Source of the DNA: Phycisphaerae bacterium
GTDB taxonomy: Bacteria; Planctomycetota; Phycisphaerae; Phycisphaerales; SM1A02
DNA: 8,611 nucleotides
Assembly (NCBI GenBank): GCA_018663565.1
Contig: JABJQE010000084.1
Coordinates: 1 to 8,611, forward strand
Direction: 5' to 3'
Of this stretch, positions 1 through 6,900 are shown piece after piece. Positions within the stretch are counted from its first letter, which is position 1; every line of letters begins with the position of its first letter. The notes below the pieces were generated by a model. That model did not search any database and was not told the DNA's origin. It saw only the letters and a list, made by a program, of their open reading frames with translations. A program made the translations under genes and the position numbers.

Positions 1-1861
1 GGGCAGCACCAATCGTTGAGATGTGACCGGGGACTGATGAGCCATCGCCCAGATCAGCAATCACACGGTCCGCCGCGTCCATGAGTTGCTCTCGCACACG
101 TTCGGCTTCAGCCCGCGGCACACCGACCGGCAGACGCAATCGCGCCGTCACAACACCTGCATCAATGTCGGGCATGAACGTAAAGCCGATATGGCCACCA
201 GCCACATAGCCACTCGCCATAACCAGCATGGCAAGCCCAATAGCGACCGTAACCCACCGATGAACCGCAGCCGCATACACTGAGGGTCGATACACACGCT
301 GGATAAACCACTGCAAACCCTTACCGAAGACCTGAGATGGATACGACACAATGCGCCAGAAGGCAGTGTCCGCGCCTTCATGTGCAAGGTGAGCAGGCAG
401 TACAAAAATTGACTCAACAAGAGAGACGAAGAACACTGCAATGGTCACGGCGGGGATCTGCATAAACAGTTTCCCCTCACCACCAGGTACGAAGAACATT
501 GGCAGGAATGCGATCATATTGGTCATGACGGCAAAGAACACAGGCCCGGCAATCTCGCGGGTTCCCATGATGGCCGCGTCGAGCGTGCTCATGCCTTCTT
601 GGCGTTTCTCGTAAATATTCTCTCCGACGACGACGGCGTCATCCACGATGATGCCAAGCGTGATCAAAAACGCGAATAGCGAAATCATGTTGATCGAGGC
701 GCCGCTCATCGGCAAAAAGAGGAACGATCCGAGAATTGAAATGGGAATGCCAAGCATCACCCAGAAGGCAAGGCGAGGTTCAAGGAACAATCCGAGCAGC
801 AATAACACGAGGGCCAGTCCGATGAATGCGTTTCGAAGCAGGAGATCTATTCGCTCCTGATAGATCTCCGAGTCATCGTTCCAAATGCCAATGTCCATGC
901 CTGGTGGCAACTGCGACTGATAGGCACTGAGCCACTCACGGGTAGCCTGCGACACAGAGATTGGCGTCTCATTGCCAACGCGGAACACCTCAACGAGGGC
1001 GGCCGGCTTGCCGTTGACCCACGCAGCAAGATCGATATCCCTGAAGCCTTCACGAATGTCGGCCACCTGACCTAGCGTGACGGTTGTACCGTCAGCACGA
1101 GTGATCAGAGGCAATCCTTCAAACTCACTTGCGTAGTCACGCCGTTCAGTCGTACGCAGCAGCACCTCGCCGCCCTGGGTCCGAATGGACCCAGCAGGCA
1201 GTTCCGTCGCCCCTTGCCGAATGGCCCGGGCCACTGCATCAAGCGTCAGACCATACGTTCGTAAACCCTCATCTGGGATTTCAATCGCAATCTCAAGCGG
1301 ACGAATGAACTTCAACTCGACCTGCGTGATTCCAGAATCAGCGAGCAATGAATCCCGCATATGTTCAGCGCGATCGCGGATAACTTGTTCGTCAAATTCC
1401 CCGGATACCGCCAGTGAAACAACACGGTTCTTCGTCGAAATCAGCTGAATACGTGGACGTTCTGCGTCGACTGGGAACGACACAATACCGTCTACTGCAC
1501 TTTGGACATCCTGCTGTGCCCGCGCATGATCAGCGCCAAGCAACAGTTCCACGTTCACAGCGCCAAATCCCTCACCCGAAGTACTCGTTACGCGCTTGAC
1601 ACTATCGAGGCCACTCACTGCATCCTCAATGGCAAGAACAATTCCTTGCTCAACCTCTTCTGGGCTCGCACCTGGATAGGCCACAGACACGGAAACCATG
1701 TCAATCGTGAACTCCGGGAAGACCTCCTGCTTCACTCGGCCGCCGAGCACGATTCCTCCAACAACGAAGAGAACCATCAGGAGATTGGCGGCCACCGGAT
1801 TCCTTGCCATCCAGGCAATTGCGCCAGTTCGTTGCGATGGAAGTGGACGGGCCGGTGTCAT
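1..1861 (-). CDS. RND efflux pump, inner-membrane permease subunit (partial, N-terminal 620 codons)
   Basis: This is the proton-driven inner-membrane subunit of a tripartite efflux pump, which moves substrates out through the adaptor and outer-membrane channel encoded upstream. I translated it directly. The start reads MTPARPLPSQRTGAIAW, followed by a first membrane segment at about residues 23-42 and then VFPEF. The porter-domain signature YPGASPEEVEQG lies at about 62-73. A cluster of membrane helices begins near residue 335 and includes LGIIVDDAVVVGENIY. The two adjacent aspartates fall at residues 407 and 408, the same numbers as the proton-relay pair D407/D408 of E. coli AcrB. Family members are usually 1000-1050 residues; this one runs off the left edge in the second periplasmic half, so the C-terminal relay lysine cannot be checked. 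The ATG overlaps the adaptor stop as ATGA and has GAGGT 6 nt upstream. Substrate is unknown; drug or solvent export is more likely than metal export by general resemblance, but this is inference. Confidence 0.95.
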   Translation of the reverse strand, partial: MTPARPLPSQRTGAIAWMARNPVAANLLMVLFVVGGIVLGGRVKQEVFPEFTIDMVSVSVAYPGASPEEVEQGIVLAIEDAVSGLDSVKRVTSTSGEGFGAVNVELLLGADHARAQQDVQSAVDGIVSFPVDAERPRIQLISTKNRVVSLAVSGEFDEQVIRDRAEHMRDSLLADSGITQVELKFIRPLEIAIEIPDEGLRTYGLTLDAVARAIRQGATELPAGSIRTQGGEVLLRTTERRDYASEFEGLPLITRADGTTVTLGQVADIREGFRDIDLAAWVNGKPAALVEVFRVGNETPISVSQATREWLSAYQSQLPPGMDIGIWNDDSEIYQERIDLLLRNAFIGLALVLLLLGLFLEPRLAFWVMLGIPISILGSFLFLPMSGASINMISLFAFLITLGIIVDDAVVVGENIYEKRQEGMSTLDAAIMGTREIAGPVFFAVMTNMIAFLPMFFVPGGEGKLFMQIPAVTIAVFFVSLVESIFVLPAHLAHEGADTAFWRIVSYPSQVFGKGLQWFIQRVYRPSVYAAAVHRWVTVAIGLAMLVMASGYVAGGHIGFTFMPDIDAGVVTARLRLPVGVPRAEAERVREQLMDAADRVIADLGDGSSVPGHISTIGAA

Positions 1862-3045
1862 TCGCTGACCTCGCGTTGCACCAACATGCCAGGCGCGACT
1901 GCTGGGATTGGGCTTGAGATAATCAACTCACCTGCTAAAAGATCTACGCGGGCCAAGACACTTTCAGCCATTCCCCCTACCACTTCGATATCTCGAATAA
2001 CAAGGCGTCCATCTGGACCGACAATCCATACACAGTTGCCCTCCCGAATGACGCTCCGCGGAAGCAATCGAACACCAGATACGGATGGGCCCTGCACTCG
2101 AACCTGCACATACGACTTCAGCAATAGCGGCACCGAACGATCGACCGCTTGCTCAAGGGGCTTGGGAACACGAATCAGCACACGTGCAAGACGGCCGGCG
2201 GAATCAACGCTACCTGTAAGCCCAGAGACAACTCCGTTGTACTCAACGGTATTCCCACCGCCAGTTGCAATCGAGACAACCGCTGGGCGTTGGATTCCAT
2301 CACGAATCGCAAGCGTGGCGATATCTTCAAGCGGAACGCCAATCTCAACCCAAAACTCGTCGGTGCCAATGAGCGTACCGAGCGATGTATTTGGCGAAAC
2401 AATCTGACCAAGTTCCGCCGATTCTTCAATAACCATCGCATTGAAGGGCGCAGTGATCACCGTACGATCAATTGCCAGCTGCGCCTGTTCAACACGGCTC
2501 CTAGCGGATTGTAATGCCGCTTGTTTCTCCGCGAGATGAGGAGAGCGGAGTGCCATTCGACTTCCCGACTCATCTCCCTCAATCTCATCGCCGAGCAATT
2601 CCCAATCTCGCTTGGCAACTCGGCCGCGTCCTTCTTCGAGTTCAAGATTGAACCGAGCATTTTCTAGGGTGGCCTCGGCTTGACGAAGGGCGTGTTCGTA
2701 ATCTCGCTGATCGATGCGAGCAATACTCGCCCCCGCCTTGAACACTCCGCCTGGAACGAAGTGAGCATCCACCTCAGTAAGTCGACCGCTGACCTCCGGT
2801 CGCAAGGACAGTGTCCGGGATGGCATGACCGTTCCCCACGCCGCCACATCGAGTGTCGTATCCACAAGTGGCGGTTCAATAACGCGAACGAATGCTGCTG
2901 TTTCTGCAACCTGAGTCAATTCCGGCGGAGTCTTGCTTCGAAACAACTGCCAACCAGCCCACAATCCCACAATGAGAATGAGGGGTGGCACAACGAGCCG
3001 GACAATAATCGCCACTGGGCGTACTATTCGAACAATGGGACTCAT
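1858..3045 (-). CDS. RND efflux periplasmic adaptor (membrane fusion protein, HlyD/AcrA type)
   Basis: The adaptor bridges the inner-membrane pump and the outer-membrane channel. The protein is 395 residues, normal for the family. A single hydrophobic segment at about 12-32 anchors it; there is no lipobox cysteine, so it is membrane-anchored rather than a lipoprotein. The first half of the lipoyl domain is at about 70-112 (GTVMPSRTLSLRPEVSGRL). An alpha-hairpin rich in Ala, Glu, Arg and Gln spans about 115-192. The second lipoyl half follows at about 194-238 (ITAPFNAMVIEESAELGQIV, then EFWVEIGVP). Beta-barrel and membrane-proximal domains make up the rest, with LPRSVI near 328-333. The start overlaps the channel gene stop as ATGA and has a perfect AGGAGG 7 nt upstream. 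The stop overlaps the pump gene start in the same way. Confidence 0.95.
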   Translation of the reverse strand: MSPIVRIVRPVAIIVRLVVPPLILIVGLWAGWQLFRSKTPPELTQVAETAAFVRVIEPPLVDTTLDVAAWGTVMPSRTLSLRPEVSGRLTEVDAHFVPGGVFKAGASIARIDQRDYEHALRQAEATLENARFNLELEEGRGRVAKRDWELLGDEIEGDESGSRMALRSPHLAEKQAALQSARSRVEQAQLAIDRTVITAPFNAMVIEESAELGQIVSPNTSLGTLIGTDEFWVEIGVPLEDIATLAIRDGIQRPAVVSIATGGGNTVEYNGVVSGLTGSVDSAGRLARVLIRVPKPLEQAVDRSVPLLLKSYVQVRVQGPSVSGVRLLPRSVIREGNCVWIVGPDGRLVIRDIEVVGGMAESVLARVDLLAGELIISSPIPAVAPGMLVQREVSE

Positions 3046-4484
3046 AGTTCTTCCTCCTGCAACTGATGCATGCCCGCCTGCGATTCAAGTTTCTCATCGA
3101 TATGCGGTGGATTCAGCTGGTGCATCCACGAACCACCAAGCGCCCGATAGAGCGTGGCCCGATAGGCAAGTAGTTGTTTATGGGCGGTCACATTCTGCCG
3201 CTGCAGTGACTGCTGAGTCTGCACTGCCGCAATTACGTCGAGATATTCTGCAACACCGTCGCTATAACTCGTGCGAGCGGCTTGCAATTGGCGGGCAGCG
3301 AGTTCGAGTTGAAGTTTGATTTCACCGAGCAAATCAATCTGATTGCGTTCGCGATCGAGCGCGTCTTCTACTTCCTGAAGAGCAAAAAGAAACGACTGCG
3401 AGAATGCGTCGAGACGCTCTTGCACGATGGCTCGGCGGCGGATGACTTCGGCCCCCCGGCGATCACTGTCAAAGAGTGGCTGAAGCAGTGAGCCCCCGAT
3501 GCTGCTCATGCCAGAATTGAATGGACTCGCGAAACTGCTTGAGTTGAAGTCATATCCAAGAGAAAGCGAGATGGTCGGAAGCATATTTGCCACGGCTGCG
3601 GCAACCTCTCGGTCTGCTGCGGCGAGCCGGTCCCGGGCGGCGCGTAGATCTGGTCTTGACTCAACAAGGTCTGCTGGGCTCCCCAGAATTGGGAGTGGCG
3701 GCAAACCTGGAAGCGTCGCTTCAATGATCGCGTCACTGAACTCTTCAGGAGGACGCCCTTGCAACACGAACAGTGCGTTGAAACTGGTCTCGAGTCGAGA
3801 ACGAGCAGGCGGTAACTGAGCGCGAACGCTTTCGAGTTGTTGACGCTGCTGAAAGACCTGCAGCGCATCGGTGAGCCCATTGGCGTAGCGATATTCGACT
3901 GTCTCAAGCAACTTCTCGCTGATATCAATCTGGTCCTCGATGACAGCAATCAAATTGGCCTGTTCGCGAATGGTGAACCACGTGTCTGTGACCGTTCCAC
4001 TGAGCATGAGCGCCGTGTGTTCAACATCCTGCCGCGAGGCCTGGGCAGCAAGCACAGCGGCCTCGGCGCGATTCGCGATCTTTCGCCACAGATCAACCTC
4101 CCAGGACAAGCCGAACCCCAGAACCCAATTGCTGTTGTAGTTGATCCCCGAACTGCCATCCCCACGCGTGCGGGCAGCGCTACTTGTAAGATTGACTTCT
4201 GGCAGGAGAGGCGCCCCAACAATTCGAGCTTGCGCGGCGGCCTGGGCCAAACGCGACCACGATTGCCTGAGATCCAGATTGTCTGCGATTGCTGCATCAA
4301 CCTGCACATTAAGCGTGTCGTCATTGAAGGCACGCCACCATCGCTTTGGCGCTGCGATCGTGCCGCCATCGTTCGCAAACGATGATGGCGCAGGAACAGC
4401 CGGCATCTCACGAGTCGGAATCTTCACGGGGTTGCACGAGGCGAGCAGAAGGCTGAAGAGAACAAGTACGGCGGCGCGTGTCAT
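3042..4484 (-). CDS. Outer-membrane efflux channel lipoprotein (TolC superfamily, NodT/OprM type)
   Basis: This is the outer-membrane exit duct of the pump. It has 480 residues, typical of NodT/OprM-type channels. The N-terminal signal MTRAAVLVLFSLLLASC ends in a lipobox (L14-A15-S16-C17), so Cys17 should be lipidated; Asn at +2 agrees with an outer-membrane protein. Family motifs include WWRAF near 49-53, EVDLWRK at 129-135, ESRPDLRAA at 275-283 and a closing YRALGGSW at 446-453. Long Ala/Gln/Glu-rich helices fit the coiled-coil tunnel. About 27 residues follow the usual family end and carry MHQL twice; no function is apparent for this tail. The start overlaps the tetR stop as ATGA and has only a weak GGA upstream, so its translation probably depends on coupling to tetR. 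Confidence 0.95.
   Translation of the reverse strand: MTRAAVLVLFSLLLASCNPVKIPTREMPAVPAPSSFANDGGTIAAPKRWWRAFNDDTLNVQVDAAIADNLDLRQSWSRLAQAAAQARIVGAPLLPEVNLTSSAARTRGDGSSGINYNSNWVLGFGLSWEVDLWRKIANRAEAAVLAAQASRQDVEHTALMLSGTVTDTWFTIREQANLIAVIEDQIDISEKLLETVEYRYANGLTDALQVFQQRQQLESVRAQLPPARSRLETSFNALFVLQGRPPEEFSDAIIEATLPGLPPLPILGSPADLVESRPDLRAARDRLAAADREVAAAVANMLPTISLSLGYDFNSSSFASPFNSGMSSIGGSLLQPLFDSDRRGAEVIRRRAIVQERLDAFSQSFLFALQEVEDALDRERNQIDLLGEIKLQLELAARQLQAARTSYSDGVAEYLDVIAAVQTQQSLQRQNVTAHKQLLAYRATLYRALGGSWMHQLNPPHIDEKLESQAGMHQLQEEEL
3053..3058 (-). promoter_or_regulatory. Strong Shine-Dalgarno site of the adaptor gene, inside the channel gene
   Basis: The minus strand reads AGGAGG followed by 7 nt and then ATG. 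It lies within the last codons of the channel gene and encodes part of its Glu-rich end (LQEEEL). It is the strongest ribosome binding site in the window. It suggests the adaptor can be loaded directly as well as by reinitiation at the ATGA overlap, giving more adaptor than channel protein (inference). Confidence 0.75.
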
Positions 4485-5098
4485 GGTCCAGAGTCCACAT
4501 TGGACGAATCAAATGAACGCATCGTCCACTGAATAATGCTGCTGGAAATTTCGTCGGCGTCTTCACTGCCAAAGTGCGGTGGATCGAGTCGCTCGAGCAT
4601 CGCGCGGCCGGTATGAAACACAAGGCACTGCCCAATGACTGCGATGCAGCGGAGTTTGATCTCGCGGTCCTCGAGCGTACCGCCAGATACAGCATCCATA
4701 AGGCGGCCGAGTTCGCTGAAGACTGGCTGCACGGCGCCTTTGGCAAGGTCGTCAAGCGCGTCGGTGGGTTCAGCCATTTCGCGGGCCATCAGACGACCGA
4801 CATCGGTCCCACCTGAGTGCAACAGCCGCCGGACATACCAAGCAATCCACGCCCCGAGTTGTGTGGCGGGCTGATCGGGCGCATCAGCAAGAGTCGGCAT
4901 GGGTTCACCCGAACCGGCGTTGCGATACGCGTGCTGAAGTACCTCGGCGTAGAGCGATGCCTTGTCGTGGAAGTGATAGTTCACCGCAGCCACGTTGGCC
5001 CCAGCCCGGTCGCAGATATCACGAACCGTGCCTCCACGAAAGCCGTGTTCGCCAAAGACTGACATGGCGGCGTTCAAGATGCCTTCTCTCGTGCTCAT
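4481..5098 (-). CDS. TetR-family transcriptional regulator (CecR/YbiH-like C-terminal domain)
   Basis: This is the likely local repressor of the efflux operon. From the chosen start it has 205 residues, normal for TetR proteins. The N-terminus MSTREGILNAAMSVFGEHGF matches the first helices of the TetR DNA-binding domain. The helix-turn-helix follows at about 24-46 (TVRDICDRAGANVAAVNYHF, then DKASLY). The ligand-binding half contains LMAREMAEPTDAL at about 103-115, which resembles the C-terminal domain of CecR/YbiH (DUF1956). I chose the ATG at 5098 because the family alignment starts there and GGAG lies 4 nt upstream. A longer frame to 5176 would translate through the promoter and operator. 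It is the first gene of the operon, which implies autoregulation. The inducer cannot be read from the sequence. Confidence 0.93.
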   Translation of the reverse strand: MSTREGILNAAMSVFGEHGFRGGTVRDICDRAGANVAAVNYHFHDKASLYAEVLQHAYRNAGSGEPMPTLADAPDQPATQLGAWIAWYVRRLLHSGGTDVGRLMAREMAEPTDALDDLAKGAVQPVFSELGRLMDAVSGGTLEDREIKLRCIAVIGQCLVFHTGRAMLERLDPPHFGSEDADEISSSIIQWTMRSFDSSNVDSGP

Positions 5099-5129
5099 CT
5101 CACTCCAATACGAATACAAAACACCTGAT

Positions 5130-5145
5130 TCAAACGGACGTTTGA
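5130..5145. promoter_or_regulatory. Palindromic operator, probable binding site of the adjacent TetR regulator
   Basis: The sequence TCAAACGGACGTTTGA is an inverted repeat with 7-bp perfect arms and a 2-bp centre. It begins 32 bp upstream of the regulator start and 2 bp downstream of the -10 box, so it covers the expected transcription start. Size, symmetry and position are typical of TetR-family operators. The CAAAC-N-GTTTG pattern resembles the site I recall for Pseudomonas PsrA, another TetR-family protein. I saw no second copy in the window. Binding itself is inferred. Confidence 0.8.
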
Positions 5146-5147
5146 TT

Positions 5148-5176
5148 AATATAGAAGGCCTAGCGCTCAGCGACAA
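5148..5176 (-). promoter_or_regulatory. Sigma70-like promoter of the tetR-OMF-MFP-RND operon
   Basis: On the minus strand TTGTCG (5176-5171) is followed by a 17-bp spacer and TATATT (5153-5148). These match the -35 and -10 consensus at 4 of 6 and 5 of 6 positions, with ideal spacing. The expected start site near 5141 gives a leader of about 43 nt before the tetR ATG and falls inside the palindrome. Confidence 0.7.
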
Positions 5177-5310
5177 GTCGTTATTGGCAAATTAAGGCCG
5201 GTTTGTAGGTGAGTGTCCACCATTGACCGCGTCATTGACCGGAGTTGACGAGCTGAGCGTGGCTAGGCCCCTATGAAGGCCCTATAGACGGGGACCGGGC
5301 CGGAACTAGG
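5177..5310. other. Intergenic region between the amidotransferase gene and the tetR operon
   Basis: This 134-bp gap has no plausible gene. CATTGACC occurs twice, 12 bp apart (5221-5228 and 5233-5240), and a third TTGAC lies at 5245-5249. A loose tandem repeat of GGCCC(C)TAT occurs at about 5267-5288. GGCCC/GGGCC arms on the minus strand could pair after the amidotransferase stop, but no T-run follows, so I do not call an intrinsic terminator. Confidence 0.5.
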
Positions 5311-6126
5311 CTAGCGGATGCCCTCAATAGGATGGACGAGCACGCCGTCCCGGTCCACCCTGACGATTGACGAATCTGGCACTTCGTGCCACGTGAGCTG
5401 CTCAGCATCGAGCGGCTCAGAGACCACGATGGTGGCAGTCTCGGCAAGCTGTGTGCAACTGCCGTCACGGTTGTGGAGTCCAAGGCCACGACCCCAGTAC
5501 AGACTTGGAGCTGGGGCACCCTGAGCGAAGCGGGCACACCACAACCCATCGCCACCGGTCGCAGCGATGCACATCAGAAATGGGTCGGTAATTCCCACTT
5601 CATCACGCAGTTCCAAAACAGTTCGAATCATGCCGGTAATGCCAGCAACAGGATCATCGCGCAACCCGTGCGTAAGCGCAAGTGCGAAAAGCGACTCAGA
5701 ATCGGTTTGCCCCTGACGATCGCCAAACCATGGGTCAATCAGTTTCGATTCCAACCGCCGCTGTATCGCCTTGTACCCCCCCACATCTCCGTTGTGCTGA
5801 AACAGCCAGTCGCCCATCAAAAATGGATGCGTGTTGGTGCGAGATACGACGCCTTGCGTGACCGCCCGCACATGCGCCATGAAGAGTCCGCTTCGCGTAT
5901 GCCTCGCAATGCTCTTGACGTTCTCATCATTCCATGCTGCCCGCGTCTCGCGGTACTGCCCTGGATCAGGGTCATCCCCGTACCAGCCAACACCAACACC
6001 ATCACCATTGACAACCCACGCGCTCTGCGTCGCATGCTTCGATTGCTCGAGCAGCGAGTGTTCGGGGTCGTGCAGCAATGTACTCAGACGAATATCGGGT
6101 CCGTGATAGGCAAGCCATCTGCACAT
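5311..6126 (-). CDS. Stand-alone class II glutamine amidotransferase (YafJ/EgtC type)
   Basis: This is an N-terminal-nucleophile hydrolase domain that releases ammonia from glutamine or hydrolyses a gamma-glutamyl bond. It has 271 residues with no fused synthase domain, similar in length to E. coli YafJ. I chose the start MCRWLAYHGP at 6126 because removal of Met exposes the catalytic Cys2, which the mechanism requires; a frame 13 codons longer would bury it. Other family residues are visible: HVR at 85-87, N-T-HPF at 98-102, QHNGDVGGY at 110-118 and TDSESLF at 141-147, which form the glutamine pocket. It begins 7 bp after the acetyltransferase stop, and AAGGA overlapping that stop may serve as its ribosome site. 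EgtC acts in ergothioneine synthesis, but no other egt gene is seen here, so the substrate is unknown. It may be co-transcribed without being functionally tied to the glycan genes. Confidence 0.9.
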   Translation of the reverse strand: MCRWLAYHGPDIRLSTLLHDPEHSLLEQSKHATQSAWVVNGDGVGVGWYGDDPDPGQYRETRAAWNDENVKSIARHTRSGLFMAHVRAVTQGVVSRTNTHPFLMGDWLFQHNGDVGGYKAIQRRLESKLIDPWFGDRQGQTDSESLFALALTHGLRDDPVAGITGMIRTVLELRDEVGITDPFLMCIAATGGDGLWCARFAQGAPAPSLYWGRGLGLHNRDGSCTQLAETATIVVSEPLDAEQLTWHEVPDSSIVRVDRDGVLVHPIEGIR

Positions 6127-6133
6127 CGTGACG

Positions 6134-6709
6134 CTATTCCTTATCGCCGTAGTCAGACGGCCCAAGCTTTCGGGGTTTCACCGCCCGAGCGGGGCTCCCG
6201 ACGCACACCTGCCACGGTGGAAGATCTTTGAATACTTCAGAGCGAGCTCCAACTACTGCGCCAGCACCAATCGTGATGCCAGCCGCCACAAATACATCAG
6301 CGGCCACCCACGCGCGGGCACCTATGACAATCGGTTTGGGCACGAGCGGAAAGTCGACATGCTCGTGATCATGAGTCGCTCCGCATAAATATGAGTACTG
6401 ACTCACAAGCGCATGATCGCCAAGTTCAACGCCACCGACGTTGTAAACGTCAACATCATTTGCAATGCAGGCATGGGCGCCCATCTTGAGAAATGCAGGG
6501 CACCAAATGACCGCCTTGGGATACACCCGAGCCGTTGGATGAAGGTCTGCGCCAAACATCCGCAAAATCAGGTTGCGCCACGCATGCATGGGCCGCGGTG
6601 TCCAGCGAAAGGCCAGAACGTACACCCACGCCCACGCGACGCGAGAGAGCTTATTGCCCAGTGAATGTGGGCTTGTTGCGCGAGCGGGCTGTTGTCTCGG
6701 TTCACTCAT
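6134..6709 (-). CDS. WcaF-like hexapeptide-repeat acetyltransferase (putative colanic-acid type O-acetyltransferase)
   Basis: This enzyme probably transfers an acetyl group from acetyl-CoA to a sugar of a surface polysaccharide, in the cytoplasm. The protein has 191 residues, close to the family norm. The leading segment (SPHSLGNKLSRVAWAWVYV, then FRWTPRPMHAWR) is characteristic of the 'putative colanic acid biosynthesis acetyltransferase' group. The left-handed beta-helix covers about 60-175, with turns such as AVIWCPAFLKMGAHACIAND and IVIGARAWVAADVFVAAGIT. The likely catalytic histidine is H113 in GATHDHEH. The end VGSPARAVKPR is typical. The start follows the TAG ending the C-terminal part of the broken formyltransferase frame by 9 nt, and a weak TAGG precedes it. 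The small disrupted frame upstream overlaps this start by 4 bp. Confidence 0.92.
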   Translation of the reverse strand: MSEPRQQPARATSPHSLGNKLSRVAWAWVYVLAFRWTPRPMHAWRNLILRMFGADLHPTARVYPKAVIWCPAFLKMGAHACIANDVDVYNVGGVELGDHALVSQYSYLCGATHDHEHVDFPLVPKPIVIGARAWVAADVFVAAGITIGAGAVVGARSEVFKDLPPWQVCVGSPARAVKPRKLGPSDYGDKE

Positions 6710-6891
6710 GGCTGAAGCCTACCGCAGGCGGTGCCCTGAGGCGCGAAGTCGTTTGAGATCTTCTCGCCTGGGAATGGTGAAATCGACTGGATGTTTATCC
6801 CAGCGGTTGATTCGGCAAACTCCCGCAGGTACTTGCCGAGCACCTTTGGGAGAAGGAATGGTTCGTTCTGAATAAAGACGTACTTTTTCAT
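6706..6891 (-). pseudogene. Formyltransferase-family gene with its middle deleted (N- and C-terminal remnants in different frames)
   Basis: The open frame encodes 61 residues. The first 36 (MKKYVFIQNEPFLLP... to GINIQS) match, as I recall it, the conserved start of a formyltransferase family found in polysaccharide clusters, whose members are a few hundred residues long. After about 6783 the frame turns into unconvincing sequence. Another minus-strand frame from 6781 to 6719 then reads FTIPRREDLKRLRASGHRLR and stops at TAG, 9 nt before the acetyltransferase ATG. That is how I remember the C-terminus of the same family. A single internal deletion of roughly 200 codons with a frame change explains both pieces. 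The catalytic core (His/Asp formyl-transfer region) is absent, so no enzyme activity is expected. The family assignment rests on recall; the two-frame pattern is visible directly. It could still be translated as a short peptide. Confidence 0.6.
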
Positions 6892-6900
6892 GACTTCTCT

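Noticed and set aside
1502..2407. Long plus-strand open frame opposite the pump and adaptor genes
   Set aside because: It is antisense to two well-supported genes, has a Thr/Ser/Arg-rich composition without domain structure, and arises from the codon pattern of the opposite strand.
3065..3126. MHQL repeated in the channel tail as a possible internal duplication
   Set aside because: The similarity covers only about four codons and the intervening sequence is unrelated, so chance is the simpler explanation.
5099..5176. Longer TetR start at 5176
   Set aside because: It would translate through the promoter and palindrome; the family's N-terminal helix begins at the Met encoded at 5098, which has GGAG upstream.
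5265..5310. GC-rich inverted repeats after the amidotransferase stop as a terminator
   Set aside because: The arms are short with a long loop, and no T-run follows on the transcribed strand.
5386..6231. Long plus-strand open frame opposite the amidotransferase
   Set aside because: The minus strand carries all catalytic motifs of a class II amidotransferase; the plus-strand translation has no recognisable features.
6720..6733. ACCGC-AG-GCGGT palindrome as an operator
   Set aside because: It lies inside the coding end of the broken formyltransferase frame, has short GC arms, and has no promoter near it.
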